This document shows, piece by piece, positions 9,060 through 17,230 of a stretch of 64,000 nt of DNA. Position 1 is the first letter of the stretch. Each line of letters opens with the position of its first letter. Origin of the DNA: Haladaptatus caseinilyticus (lineage in GTDB: Archaea > Halobacteriota > Halobacteria > Halobacteriales > Haladaptataceae); contig NZ_CP111036.1 in the NCBI RefSeq assembly GCF_026248685.1, forward strand, positions 1,612,001 through 1,676,000, given 5' to 3'. A model generated the notes under the pieces. That model was not told where the DNA came from. It saw only the letters and a program-made list of their open reading frames with translations, and ran no database searches. The translations under genes were made by a program, and so were the position numbers.

Positions 9060-9089
9060 AAGCGAAGCTATTTTACGTTCCCCTCGCTT
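9060..9089. promoter_or_regulatory. Inverted repeat flanking TATA of the wHTH gene
   Basis: AAGCGA (9060-9065) and TCGCTT (9084-9089) form a perfect 6-bp inverted repeat around a TATA-like tattttac (9069-9076), which lies 26-33 bp before the ATG at 9102. The flanking bases (CTACCAA left, TTGGTGTAG right) extend the symmetry imperfectly. Autoregulation by the encoded HTH protein is plausible but untested. Confidence 0.35.
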
Positions 9090-9101
9090 ACGTTGGTGTA
9101 G

Positions 9102-9716
9102 ATGGTTCAGCCCGGTAACGTGGATGAAAATAAGCGTGCTACCCTCCGTCGGTTCGCGGTTTTGGGTGCAGCCACGCCACTGACGAAACTCGCAGATGCG
9201 GATCGTACGGGCGAGCGAAGCGAGGCCCGGGATGCGATTGCCGGGTACGTCACCACCACTCCGGGCGCCCACTTTTCGAAGGTACGCGACGACCTCCAAC
9301 TCGGGACTGGCGAGACACAGCATCACCTCCGGAACCTCGTGGAACTCGGCGTCGTCGAAAGCCACCGTGACGGTGATTACCGTCGATTTTTCCCCGCAGG
9401 GAAGTTCTCCGCGTTCGAGCAGGTTGCACTCAGCTATCTCCGCCGGGAAACGCCACGCGGGATGCTCATCGAACTGCTTCGTACCCCGGACGCGACCGGA
9501 AGCGACCTCGCGTCCACGCTCGACGTTTCACGCCCGACCGTGAGCAAATACGCCGCGGATTTGGACGAGAAAGGACTGCTTTCACGCGAGAACGGCTACA
9601 CTGCACGCCACCCCGAGACGCTCATCACCTTGCTCGTTCGCTACGCCGATTCGTTCGACGCGAACGCCGAACGGTTCGCAAGCGAGGCCGCGAACCTGAT
9701 CTCGTTCGATCCATAA
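9102..9716 (+). CDS. Two-domain winged-helix transcriptional regulator
   Basis: 204 residues. It contains two wHTH-like units: one around residues 45-100 (AIAGYVTTTPGAHFSKVRDD to HHLRNLVELGVVESHRDGDY) and a second around residues 115-165 (LIELLRTPDATGSDLASTLD, PTVSKYAADLDEKGLLSREN). The layout resembles haloarchaeal MarR/ArsR-like regulators of unknown target. An inverted repeat around its own promoter suggests autoregulation. It converges with the DUF7123 gene; 182 bp between them hold no gene, only a TTTCAC/GTGAAA hairpin at 9791-9822 that may help end transcription. Confidence 0.7.
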   Translation: MVQPGNVDENKRATLRRFAVLGAATPLTKLADADRTGERSEARDAIAGYVTTTPGAHFSKVRDDLQLGTGETQHHLRNLVELGVVESHRDGDYRRFFPAGKFSAFEQVALSYLRRETPRGMLIELLRTPDATGSDLASTLDVSRPTVSKYAADLDEKGLLSRENGYTARHPETLITLLVRYADSFDANAERFASEAANLISFDP

Positions 9717-9898
9717 ACTGCACCGGACGGTCCTGTTCCCGTTTTCGTTCTGACGTTCGCTCGCCGACAGTGGAACGCCGTGTACAGCCTTTTCACTGCA
9801 GGTGTGGTACCGCGGTGTGAAATCGCAACTCCGAAACTCCCCGCAACAAAAATTCTCAGCAACCAACTGGAACGACGCACATACGACGAGTCGCCCGC

Positions 9899-10138
9899 TC
9901 AGGCGCTGACTTTCCACGTCGTAGACGAGGAGTAGCCCCATTTCTCGACGTCCACATCGAAATCCCCGTCGGCGATGGCGGTCATGTTCGTTCCGACTTC
10001 CTTCGCGGTCAGGCCGAGTTCGCTTCCGATGAGACGAGATTTGAAATACGTCTTCGTCTCGCCGTTCTCACGAAGGTACCGCAGAATTCGCTGTTGCTTG
10101 TCGGTGAGGGTGGTCGTGCCAGCAGTGGTGGTGCTCAT
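9899..10138 (-). CDS. DUF7123-family small protein
   Basis: 79 residues from the ATG at 10138 (MSTTTAGTTTLTDKQQRIL). The body KQQRILRYLRENGETKTYFKSR resembles a winged-helix unit (helices, then a polar wing), and it ends with SSSTTWKVSA. The family is restricted to haloarchaea; a DNA-binding role is suggested by the fold but not shown. It is divergent from aglD across a 196-bp region with two 19-bp direct repeats. Confidence 0.65.
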   Translation of the reverse strand: MSTTTAGTTTLTDKQQRILRYLRENGETKTYFKSRLIGSELGLTAKEVGTNMTAIADGDFDVDVEKWGYSSSTTWKVSA

Positions 10139-10172
10139 ATCCACATAGAGGAAGGTATCGACCTTAGTGGGT

Positions 10173-10271
10173 TTGGTACGAGTGGTTAACGCAACGCTTG
10201 CTTGTGATTTCTCACTCAATCCGGATGAATATAACCGCCCCCGTGGGGAGGGTTGGTACGGTTGGTTAACG
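10173..10271. repeat. Two 19-bp direct repeats exactly 80 bp apart
   Basis: TTGGTACGnnTGGTTAACG occurs at 10173-10191 (nn = ag) and 10253-10271 (nn = gt). Both copies have the same orientation and lie in the divergent region between the DUF7123 gene and aglD. Each contains the palindromic hexamer GTTAAC. They look like protein-binding sites. Confidence 0.5.
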
Positions 10272-10334
10272 TCCCGTTTCGTGACGGCCGTGGCCCAGAA
10301 GCTACTTACGGCGAGAGGATGAGATGACTGCATA

Positions 10335-12158
10335 ATGAGCGGTGGTTCCGTAGAGGTGAGTGTCGTCCTTCCAGCGTACAACGAGGAGGCGACCATCGAG
10401 AACACCGTCGAGACGACCCTCGACACGTTAGAATCGTTTTTACCCTCCGATAGCTTCGAGGTCATCGTCGCAGAAGATGGCTGTGACGACCGAACGCCGG
10501 AAATCGCAGACAGAATGGCAGAACAGGACAGCCGAGTTCGCCACTTCCACAGCGACGAACGACTGGGGCGGGGAGGAGCATTAAATCACGCATTCGAAGC
10601 CGCCGACGGAGAGACGCTAGTCTACTTCGATACGGATTTGGCGACGGATATGCGGCATCTGGAAGAACTGGTCGAAAGCGTCCGCTCCGGCGAGTACGAC
10701 TTCGCAACCGGTTCGCGGTGGATGCCGGAGAACGTGGCTGACCGCCCGGCGAAACGTGACGTTGCGAGCCGCGGATTCAACGGGCTGACACGTTTATTCC
10801 TTCGTTCCGACCTGCGCGATCATCAGTGTGGGTTCAAGGCGTTCGACCGGACGGCGCTGTTCGACGTGCTGTCGAACGTGGAGGACAAACACTGGTTCTG
10901 GGACACCGAGGTGCTCGTGCGGGCCCAGCGCAAGGGCTACCGGATCAAGGAGTTCTCAGTTGATTGGACGCCCAAAGGGGATACGAAAGTCGACCTCGTC
11001 CGCGACATATTCGGAATGGGGAGCCAAATCAGCCGCTGTTGGTGGGAGTTCTCCGTCGAACCGCGAATCACTCGTCGGGTGTCGATGGCAGTCGGGGTTT
11101 TACTGACCATCATCGCTGTCGCGCTGATGAGCCAGTATCTACCGATGCAGAGCGTCTTGAAACAGATGAGCGAGGCGAACCCCGCACTGATCGGTATTGC
11201 GGCGCTCATCTACGTCGTCTCGTGGCCACTCCGTGGCGTACGCTACAAGGACATCCTCGAAGAACTCGGCTTTACCGAATCGACGCAGTTCCTCACCGGC
11301 GCGATATTCATCAGCCAAACCGGAAACCTCGTGTTTCCAGCGCGTGCCGGTGACGCCGTCCGCGCCTACGTCGTGAAAGCTCGCAGGGGCATTCCGTATC
11401 CCTCCGGCTTTGCGTCGTTAGCGATCGAGCGCGTGTTCGACCTGCTCACGATTACCGTGATGGCCGGAACCGTACTGCTCGGCTTGACGGTCACCGGACA
11501 GGCTGCGGACATCGTGCAGGCGATCACGGGTGCGGAGCAACGGGAGGCCGCTCGAACGGCCGTGTTCGTTGCGGCGGGTGTCGGTGGGGCCGCAATCGCG
11601 GCCGTCGCGGTCATCATCGCCAGCGCGCGATCCGACCGAAATCTCGTCCGTGAAGCCGTCACCAAGGTCAGTTCCGACTCCTACGCTACTTACATCGCTG
11701 GTCTCATCGAGCAGTTTACTGGCGACGTACAGACCGTCGCAAGCGACCGAGCGGCCTTCGCTCGTGTCGGCGCGAGTAGCCTTGCCATCTGGACGCTCGA
11801 CGTGTTGACCGCGATCCTCGTGTTGGTTGCCTTCCCCAGCGTCTCGCTCGATCCCGTGACGTTGATCGCCGTCGGCTTCTTCGCGGTGAGTGTGGGCAAC
11901 CTCGCGAAGGTGCTCCCGCTCTCGCCCGGCGGTGTCGGCCTATACGAAGCTGCGTTCACCGTCTTCGTTGCTGGTCTGACGCCTATCGCGTGGCCAGTCG
12001 CGCTCGGTGCGGCGATTCTCGACCACGCGGTAAAGAACATCGTGACGCTCGTCGGCGGTGTCGGGTCGATGTTCTCGCTCAACGTCTCGCTCACGCAGGC
12101 AGTCGAGGAGGGACGTGACGTGTCGGTCGAATCCGAAACCCCATCGCTCGACGACTGA
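10335..12158 (+). CDS. aglD: AglD-like glycosyltransferase: GT2 domain fused to a multispanning flippase-like domain
   Basis: 607 residues. Residues 1-235 are a GT-A family 2 glycosyltransferase (VSVVLPAYNEEATIENTVE, DTDLATDMRHLEELV, HQCGFKAFDRTALF). Residues about 250-590 have 7-8 hydrophobic segments of the lysylphosphatidylglycerol-synthase TM/UPF0104 family (LSPGGVGLYEAAFTVFVAG). Haloferax AglD, with the same architecture, makes the dolichyl-phosphate-mannose used for the last sugar of the S-layer N-glycan. It acts at the membrane. A TATA-like element about 27 bp before the ATG suggests leaderless translation. Confidence 0.85.
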   Translation: MSGGSVEVSVVLPAYNEEATIENTVETTLDTLESFLPSDSFEVIVAEDGCDDRTPEIADRMAEQDSRVRHFHSDERLGRGGALNHAFEAADGETLVYFDTDLATDMRHLEELVESVRSGEYDFATGSRWMPENVADRPAKRDVASRGFNGLTRLFLRSDLRDHQCGFKAFDRTALFDVLSNVEDKHWFWDTEVLVRAQRKGYRIKEFSVDWTPKGDTKVDLVRDIFGMGSQISRCWWEFSVEPRITRRVSMAVGVLLTIIAVALMSQYLPMQSVLKQMSEANPALIGIAALIYVVSWPLRGVRYKDILEELGFTESTQFLTGAIFISQTGNLVFPARAGDAVRAYVVKARRGIPYPSGFASLAIERVFDLLTITVMAGTVLLGLTVTGQAADIVQAITGAEQREAARTAVFVAAGVGGAAIAAVAVIIASARSDRNLVREAVTKVSSDSYATYIAGLIEQFTGDVQTVASDRAAFARVGASSLAIWTLDVLTAILVLVAFPSVSLDPVTLIAVGFFAVSVGNLAKVLPLSPGGVGLYEAAFTVFVAGLTPIAWPVALGAAILDHAVKNIVTLVGGVGSMFSLNVSLTQAVEEGRDVSVESETPSLDD

Positions 12159-12183
12159 AATATTCCGGTTTGCGCTTTTAGTG

Positions 12184-12768
12184 TCAGTAAAATTCCGTGA
12201 CGAACGGGGCGAGCGCCCCAGCGACTGCGTGCTCTAACGCTTCCTGTCGGTCGATGATTCCACTCGTGAGTGCGCCTGCTGCACCCTTCTTTTTCGCTAC
12301 CTCGGACTCGCCGAGAACGTCGTCCATGATCGGTCCGAGCTCCTCACCGTCTCGAATCCGACGGGCGACGGAATCCGGGAGTTGGAGGCGTGAGCCTGCT
12401 CCTCGTCCGACCGTCTCGCCGTCCGTCACCGCGGCCCACATTATAAGGAAGAGGCCGTTCGAACCGGGTACGTCTGCAACGCCACCTTCCAGTCCGATTC
12501 CGAGATCGAACTCGGACGCACTACGACGAGCGCGACGTGCACGGGTTTCCGCCCCTTCGACCGTCTCCGCTTCACCGAACGGTTGTTCCGCGACACCGGA
12601 CTCGACGGCCACCGACTCGACGATGACTCGTTCGGACATGACTCGTTCGGACATGACTCGTTCGGACATGACTCGTTCGGACGTTTCACCGAGGTTGTCG
12701 AACACGGCCTCGACTGCGGCGATTTTCACTGGGTTCCGACTACCGACACCGACTCGCATGGTTCCCAT
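12184..12768 (-). CDS. Inosine/xanthosine triphosphatase (YjjX/DUF84 family)
   Basis: 194 residues from the ATG at 12768; an internal ATG at 12759 (MRVGVGSRNPVKIAAVEAVF) is equally possible. The conserved blocks are GSRNPVKI, VESGVAEQPFGEAETVEGA, GIGLEGGV and KKKGAAGALTSGIIDR. The family hydrolyses deaminated purine nucleoside triphosphates to keep them out of nucleic acids. A four-copy SERV(M/I) repeat, encoded by a 15-bp tandem repeat, is inserted between the first helix and the VESVAVESGV strand. It converges with aglD. Confidence 0.87.
   Translation of the reverse strand: MGTMRVGVGSRNPVKIAAVEAVFDNLGETSERVMSERVMSERVMSERVIVESVAVESGVAEQPFGEAETVEGAETRARRARRSASEFDLGIGLEGGVADVPGSNGLFLIMWAAVTDGETVGRGAGSRLQLPDSVARRIRDGEELGPIMDDVLGESEVAKKKGAAGALTSGIIDRQEALEHAVAGALAPFVTEFY
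12623..12682. repeat. Four perfect tandem copies of a 15-bp unit inside the NTPase gene
   Basis: The unit ATGACTCGTTCGGAC is repeated exactly at 12623, 12638, 12653 and 12668. Being a multiple of 3, it keeps the minus-strand frame and encodes SERVM repeats. Copies are identical at synonymous sites, which suggests recent expansion by slippage or unequal recombination. Confidence 0.9.
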
Positions 12769-12794
12769 CTGTCGTCCGCCGGATTTGGTGTTTT

Positions 12795-13544
12795 CTACTT
12801 CATCGCCGATGGATGGAGCGTCGCGGCCATCGTCTCGATTCCTTCGATGAGTCGCGGACTCGGCTGGTTCAGGAGGGAGTCATCGAGTACGTGAACCGCA
12901 CCGCGATTTATCGCGGGAATCGACCAATCGCGGTTCAGCACGATTTCGGGGTCGCTTCGCTCACCGTGGCCACAGACGTGGAGAAAAACGTGTTCTGGTT
13001 GGCTTTCTTCGAGCAGGAAGCGCTCGACTTCGGACGACCGCTCACCGGGTGACAAAAACGGATACCGACCCCCTGCGGCACGAACCGCGTCCGGAACCCA
13101 ATTTCCAGCGGCCGTCGGCGGGTCCGACCACTCCTCGCAGTAGACGACTGGTCGCGGACAGTCCGCGACCAGTCGTCGAACATGCTCGATGCGACTTCGC
13201 GCACGCCGGGCGAGGTTGGCTCCCTCCTGTGGACGACCGATCGCGTGTCCGAGCGTGGCGAACGACTCTATCACGTCACCCAATGTTCGTGGTTCCACGT
13301 GGACGACTCGATGGCCTCGTTTCTGCAACTCGTCACGAACGTCCACCTGTAGCGGGTCAGCAGTGAGTACGAGGGTGGGGTCGTGCGCTTCGATCGCTTC
13401 GAAATCCGGATTCAACCAACCGCCGACTACCGGAGCATCGACCGGGCAATGATGCGTGACGCCGACGACTCGCTCCGTTGCATCGAGTTCACGAAGCGTT
13501 TCGCTCGCACTCGGCGCGAGTGAGACGATGCGGTCTGCTGTCAT
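12795..13544 (-). CDS. BtuF/TroA-type metal or corrinoid-binding protein without signal peptide
   Basis: 249 residues. RIVSLAPSASETLRELDATERVVGVTHHC is the hallmark N-terminus of helical-backbone periplasmic binding proteins (BtuF/FhuD-like); DPTLVLTADPLQ, the long backbone helix and GIETMAATLHP are also present. Such proteins normally deliver vitamin B12 or Fe-siderophores to an ABC importer, yet here there is neither a Sec/Tat signal nor a lipobox, and no permease or ATPase is adjacent. A cytoplasmic corrinoid-binding or salvage role is possible. It is divergent from TFB. Confidence 0.7.
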   Translation of the reverse strand: MTADRIVSLAPSASETLRELDATERVVGVTHHCPVDAPVVGGWLNPDFEAIEAHDPTLVLTADPLQVDVRDELQKRGHRVVHVEPRTLGDVIESFATLGHAIGRPQEGANLARRARSRIEHVRRLVADCPRPVVYCEEWSDPPTAAGNWVPDAVRAAGGRYPFLSPGERSSEVERFLLEESQPEHVFLHVCGHGERSDPEIVLNRDWSIPAINRGAVHVLDDSLLNQPSPRLIEGIETMAATLHPSAMK

Positions 13545-13733
13545 CGGTATCCCCTTGTTTCGAACTGGAGTAAATGTTGTCTTACCGTGCGGAAATGGGG
13601 GCTTAAATATTTCGCTCGCCTGACGCTGGATGGCTATTTCACGCCCCGTGTGACTGTTTCACGAACTCCCCGTCGTCCAAAAACGAATTCTTTAAGTATG
13701 TTTCGTCCTAACGGCAGGTTAAGAGTAGCGGCC

Positions 13734-13790
13734 CCGGGTTTTTCAGGTTTTTCCCTGCCCGGTAGCCGACGCGCCCTCCCCAGGGAGGAG
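13734..13790 (+). promoter_or_regulatory. Structured leader of the TFB gene with sequestered Shine-Dalgarno
   Basis: A TATA-like tttaagta (about 13691-13698) would start a transcript about 80 nt before the ATG. That leader folds into CCGGG(13734)...CCCGG(13758) enclosing CAGG/CCTG, then CCTCC (13775-13779) paired with GGAGG (13784-13788). The second hairpin hides the only Shine-Dalgarno, 10 nt before the ATG. Confidence 0.35.
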
Positions 13791-13798
13791 TGTTTCAC

Positions 13799-14761
13799 AT
13801 GCCAAAAACGTCAATCAGAACGAGAACCGACGAATCCGAAGTAGAAGAGCAACGAAACGAGGGTCAAAGCTGTCCGGAATGCGGTGGCAAACTCGTCGCC
13901 GATTCGGGTCACGGCGAAACCCTTTGTGAGGACTGTGGACTGGTCGTCGATGAAGACAATGTCGACCGTGGACCGGAGTGGCGTGCCTTCGACGCCAAGG
14001 AGAAAAACGAGAAGTCCCGCGTCGGTGCGCCGACGACGAACACGATGCACGACAAGGGACTGTCGACCAACATCGACTGGCGGAACAAGGACGCCTACGG
14101 GAATTCACTCGGCTCTCGCCAGCGCGAGAAGATGCAGCGACTTCGCAAGTGGAACGAGCGGTTCCGCACCCGCGACAGCAAGGAGCGCAACCTCAAGCAG
14201 GCGCTCGGCGAAATCGACCGGATGGCCTCCGCACTCGGTCTGCCAAACAACGTGCGCGAGATGGCGAGCGTCATCTATCGGCGCGCGCTGAACGAGGACC
14301 TCCTGCCGGGACGTTCCATCGAGGGCGTCTCGACGGCCTGTGTCTACGCCGCGGCGCGACAGGCCGGTGTTCCGCGCAGTTTGGACGAAATCACGGACGT
14401 GAGCCGCGTGGAAAAAAGCGAAGTGGCGCGGACCTACCGATACGTGGTGCGCGAACTCAAACTGGAAGTTCGGCCTGCCGACCCCGAGAGCTACGTCCCG
14501 CGATTCGCGTCCGGTCTCGACCTCTCGGACGAAGCGGAACACCGCGCCCGCGAACTCCTGAAGAACGCGAAAGAACAGGGCGTCCACAGCGGCAAGTCGC
14601 CGGTCGGCCTCGCGGCCGCCGCGGTGTACGCCGCCGCCCTCCTGACCAACGAAAAAACGACGCAGGCGGAAGTCAGCGACGTCGCCGACATCAGCGAAGT
14701 TACGATTCGTAACCGCTACCACGAACTACTCGAAGCTGAAGAAGGCACCGTCGCGCTGTAA
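13799..14761 (+). CDS. tfb: Transcription initiation factor IIB
   Basis: 320 residues from the ATG at 13799. The N-terminal zinc ribbon is CPEC...CEDC (about residues 22-43). The B-finger/linker contains GPEWRAFDAKEKNEKSRVGAP, followed by two cyclin-like repeats (about residues 125-215 and 220-315). TFB bridges TBP/TATA and RNA polymerase and reads the BRE. Haloarchaea carry several TFB paralogues; I cannot say which one this is. A GTG at 13790 is in frame, but the SD (GGGAGG, 13783-13788) is well spaced for the ATG. Confidence 0.94.
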   Translation: MPKTSIRTRTDESEVEEQRNEGQSCPECGGKLVADSGHGETLCEDCGLVVDEDNVDRGPEWRAFDAKEKNEKSRVGAPTTNTMHDKGLSTNIDWRNKDAYGNSLGSRQREKMQRLRKWNERFRTRDSKERNLKQALGEIDRMASALGLPNNVREMASVIYRRALNEDLLPGRSIEGVSTACVYAAARQAGVPRSLDEITDVSRVEKSEVARTYRYVVRELKLEVRPADPESYVPRFASGLDLSDEAEHRARELLKNAKEQGVHSGKSPVGLAAAAVYAAALLTNEKTTQAEVSDVADISEVTIRNRYHELLEAEEGTVAL

Positions 14762-14824
14762 TTTCTCCCGAACGATTTGAAAAGATGTTTTGCGGTGCGC
14801 CGATATGTCCACATAGCGACTGCT

Positions 14825-15853
14825 ATGGAAACAGAGCACGAGATTCACGTCGGGAACGCCAGTGAGAGTCATCTTCCCGACGATTCGATCGACCTCGTCG
14901 TTACCTCGCCGCCGTACCCGATGATCGAGATGTGGGACGACTTGTTTTCGCGGCTGAATTCGGACATCGGGGATGCGCTGGCGCGCGAGGACGGCGACAC
15001 CGCGTTCGAGTTGATGCACGACGAACTCGACGCCGTCTGGGCCGAAGTCACCCGCGTGTTGAAACCCGGTGGGATTGCGGTGATAAACGTCGGCGATGCG
15101 ACTCGGAAGGTCGATGGGACGTTTCAGCTCTTTCCGAATCACTCGCAGGTGCTCCACAAAATGCGAAATCGGGGGTTCCGACCGCTTCCGGACATCCTCT
15201 GGCGCAAACCCTCGAACCGTCTGACGAAGTTCATGGGGTCGGGGATGCTGCCGCCGAACGCCTACACCGCTCTCGAACACGAGTATCTCCTCGTCTTTCG
15301 AAACGGCGATTCGCGGCAGTTCGAACCCGGTGCCAATCGACGATACGAGGCCGCGTACTTCTGGGAGGAAAGAAACGAGTGGTTTTCGGACCTTTGGACC
15401 GAGGTTCGCGGCGAGGGACAAGAGTTGGATCACGGCGACCTGCGCGAACGGTCGGCGGCGTTTCCCTTCGAACTGCCGTATCGACTCATCTCGATGTTCT
15501 CCGTCTACGGTGACACCGTCCTCGACCCATTTTGGGGCACCGGTACGACCTCGCTCGCCGCGATGGTTGCAGGGCGAAACTCCGTCGGCTACGAACTCGA
15601 ACCCGACTTCATGGACCTGTTCGAGGAGCGGGTCGAGACGGTGGACGAACTGTCCACCGAGATACTCCGCACGCGACTCGACGACCACCGCGAGTTCGTC
15701 GGCGAGCACGATGGATCGCTTGCGTACGACTCCGAAAACTACGACTTTCCGGTCAAAACGGCGCAAGAACGGGACATCCAGTTCTACGAAGTGATAGACG
15801 TAACCCGTGACGGAACCAGATTTTTCGCCACGCACGAACCGTATCGCGAGTAG
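14825..15853 (+). CDS. Orphan N4-cytosine DNA methyltransferase (beta class)
   Basis: 342 residues from the ATG at 14825. The catalytic motif IV TSPPYPMIEMWDD lies near the N-terminus and the SAM-binding motif I DPFWGTGTTSLAAMVAGRNSVGYELE near residue 235; this IV-before-I order defines the beta class, and the SPPY form favours N4-methylcytosine. No restriction endonuclease is adjacent, so it is an orphan modification enzyme. Conserved haloarchaeal enzymes of this kind methylate CTAG; that specificity here is an inference. Upstream in-frame ATG codons lack conserved sequence. Confidence 0.82.
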   Translation: METEHEIHVGNASESHLPDDSIDLVVTSPPYPMIEMWDDLFSRLNSDIGDALAREDGDTAFELMHDELDAVWAEVTRVLKPGGIAVINVGDATRKVDGTFQLFPNHSQVLHKMRNRGFRPLPDILWRKPSNRLTKFMGSGMLPPNAYTALEHEYLLVFRNGDSRQFEPGANRRYEAAYFWEERNEWFSDLWTEVRGEGQELDHGDLRERSAAFPFELPYRLISMFSVYGDTVLDPFWGTGTTSLAAMVAGRNSVGYELEPDFMDLFEERVETVDELSTEILRTRLDDHREFVGEHDGSLAYDSENYDFPVKTAQERDIQFYEVIDVTRDGTRFFATHEPYRE

Positions 15854-15901
15854 TCGATCCGATCCGAGTAGCCTTTTGTGCTGTCGGGGTGACCATCCGC
15901 C

Positions 15902-16573
15902 ATGGAGTTCGATTCGTTCGCCCTTATGGCGAGCACGGCAACCCTCGGGGATGAACCCCGGGTCCGTGATCACGCCGATATGGTGGAGTTTCGGATGGAC
16001 TTGGCGACCGACCCGCTCGACCAACTCGCGGCCTACGACGGCGAACTACCGATTCTCGCCACGAACCGCGCTTCGTGGGAAGGAGGCAAGGCGACCGGTG
16101 GCGAGACCAGACTGGACGCGCTCGAAACCGCCGTACAAAACGACGCCGTGGCCGCAATCGACCTCGAACTGGAGACGCTCCTTTCGGGCGACGGAAAGCG
16201 AGTGATTGAGCAGGCCCGCCAACACGACGCGGCAGTCGTGGCCTCGATTCACGACTTCGAAACGACACCCCCCAAAAAGCGAATGTACGAACTGCTCGAA
16301 CGGGCGACCGACCACGCCGATGTGGGAAAACTGGCGGTGACCGCCAACTCCCGCTCCGATGTGCTCGATCTGTTCTCGGTGACGGACCGACTCACGGAAG
16401 ACGGACGTCGGGTCGCGACCATAGCAATGGGTGAAATCGGTCGCCATTCGCGGGCTGTCGCGCCGGTTTATGGGTCAAAAATCGGCTACGCTCCACTGGA
16501 TTCGGCTGATGCCACTGCACCCGGGCAATACGATTTGGCAACCTTGTCCCACCTCGTGCAAGAGCTGTCGTGA
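15902..16573 (+). CDS. aroD: 3-dehydroquinate dehydratase, type I
   Basis: 223 residues, a class I aldolase-type barrel. VEFRMDL follows the first strand, the general base is the His in VVASIHDFETTP, and the Schiff-base lysine is in VGKLAVTANS. It dehydrates 3-dehydroquinate to 3-dehydroshikimate in the shikimate pathway. It lies about 1.8 kb from the AroB' gene and heads the aromatic block. The start has a short spacer (48 bp) from the methyltransferase stop. Confidence 0.92.
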   Translation: MEFDSFALMASTATLGDEPRVRDHADMVEFRMDLATDPLDQLAAYDGELPILATNRASWEGGKATGGETRLDALETAVQNDAVAAIDLELETLLSGDGKRVIEQARQHDAAVVASIHDFETTPPKKRMYELLERATDHADVGKLAVTANSRSDVLDLFSVTDRLTEDGRRVATIAMGEIGRHSRAVAPVYGSKIGYAPLDSADATAPGQYDLATLSHLVQELS

Positions 16574-16779
16574 TGAGTTTGCGTGGGGCTTCGTACCGTC
16601 GTTTGTTGCGATTGGAATGTAGTCGGCCCGGACTTGGCAAACGCCGGGGGTCACGTTCGCCGGAAAAATCCAGCAGCGAATCGTTCTTCGAAAATGTCAG
16701 AAAAGCACCACGGAATAGCTACCTTGCAAGAAAGCCGTATTGCAAGGATTTAACACCGCTCGCCAACAACCCTCGGAAA

Positions 16780-17193
16780 ATGACACAACGGCGTCCGTGG
16801 CTTGCGGCCGGACTGGCGTTCATCTATCCCGGTTTGGGGCACGCCTACCTCCGCCAGTGGCTTCGCGCGCTTCTCTGGTTCGGATTCGCCCTCGTCACCG
16901 CGATGGTGTTCATCCCTCCCGAGACGTTTCAGGCGGTCGAAACCGGTGGTTTTACGGCCTATTCGCAGGCAGTACAGGGACTCAAAACGAGCGTCGTCCT
17001 TCCGATTCTCGTCGTCCAATTGTGTAACATCTTGGATGCCTACTGGACGGCTTTGCGTGGTAACCGCGCACCGACGACCGGATCCTCCGGCGACGGAGAA
17101 CTTCGCTGTCCACACTGCAATCGAAGCGTAGACGACGACCTTGAGTTCTGTCACTGGTGTACGAACCCGATAGACAAAGAGACGTCCGCATAG
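16780..17193 (+). CDS. Membrane protein with C-terminal zinc ribbon
   Basis: 137 residues from the ATG at 16780. Two or three hydrophobic segments (AAGLAFIYPGLGHAYL, ALLWFGFALVTAMVFI, TSVVLPILVVQLCNILDAYW) are followed by a zinc ribbon CPHC...CHWC (about residues 108-127). The GLAFIYPGLGHAYL segment is TM2-like (PGLGHxYxG motif). This architecture recurs in haloarchaea; function unknown. Confidence 0.7.
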   Translation: MTQRRPWLAAGLAFIYPGLGHAYLRQWLRALLWFGFALVTAMVFIPPETFQAVETGGFTAYSQAVQGLKTSVVLPILVVQLCNILDAYWTALRGNRAPTTGSSGDGELRCPHCNRSVDDDLEFCHWCTNPIDKETSA

Positions 17194-17197
17194 CAAC

Positions 17198-17214
17198 CAA
17201 CCGTCGGCCGGTTG
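17198..17214. terminator. Hairpin between convergent genes
   Basis: CAACCG-TCGGC-CGGTTG is a perfect 6-bp stem with a 5-nt loop. It lies in the 37-bp gap between the zinc-ribbon gene and the convergent AroB' gene, so it could serve transcripts from both sides. Confidence 0.45.
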
Positions 17215-17230
17215 CGTTTGGCTGTTCGGA

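Noticed and set aside
12623-12682. CRISPR-like array
   Set aside because: Repeats are 15 bp with no spacers and are in-frame coding sequence.
14726-16024. 432-codon minus-strand frame
   Set aside because: Antisense to the methyltransferase and aroD; basic and patternless.
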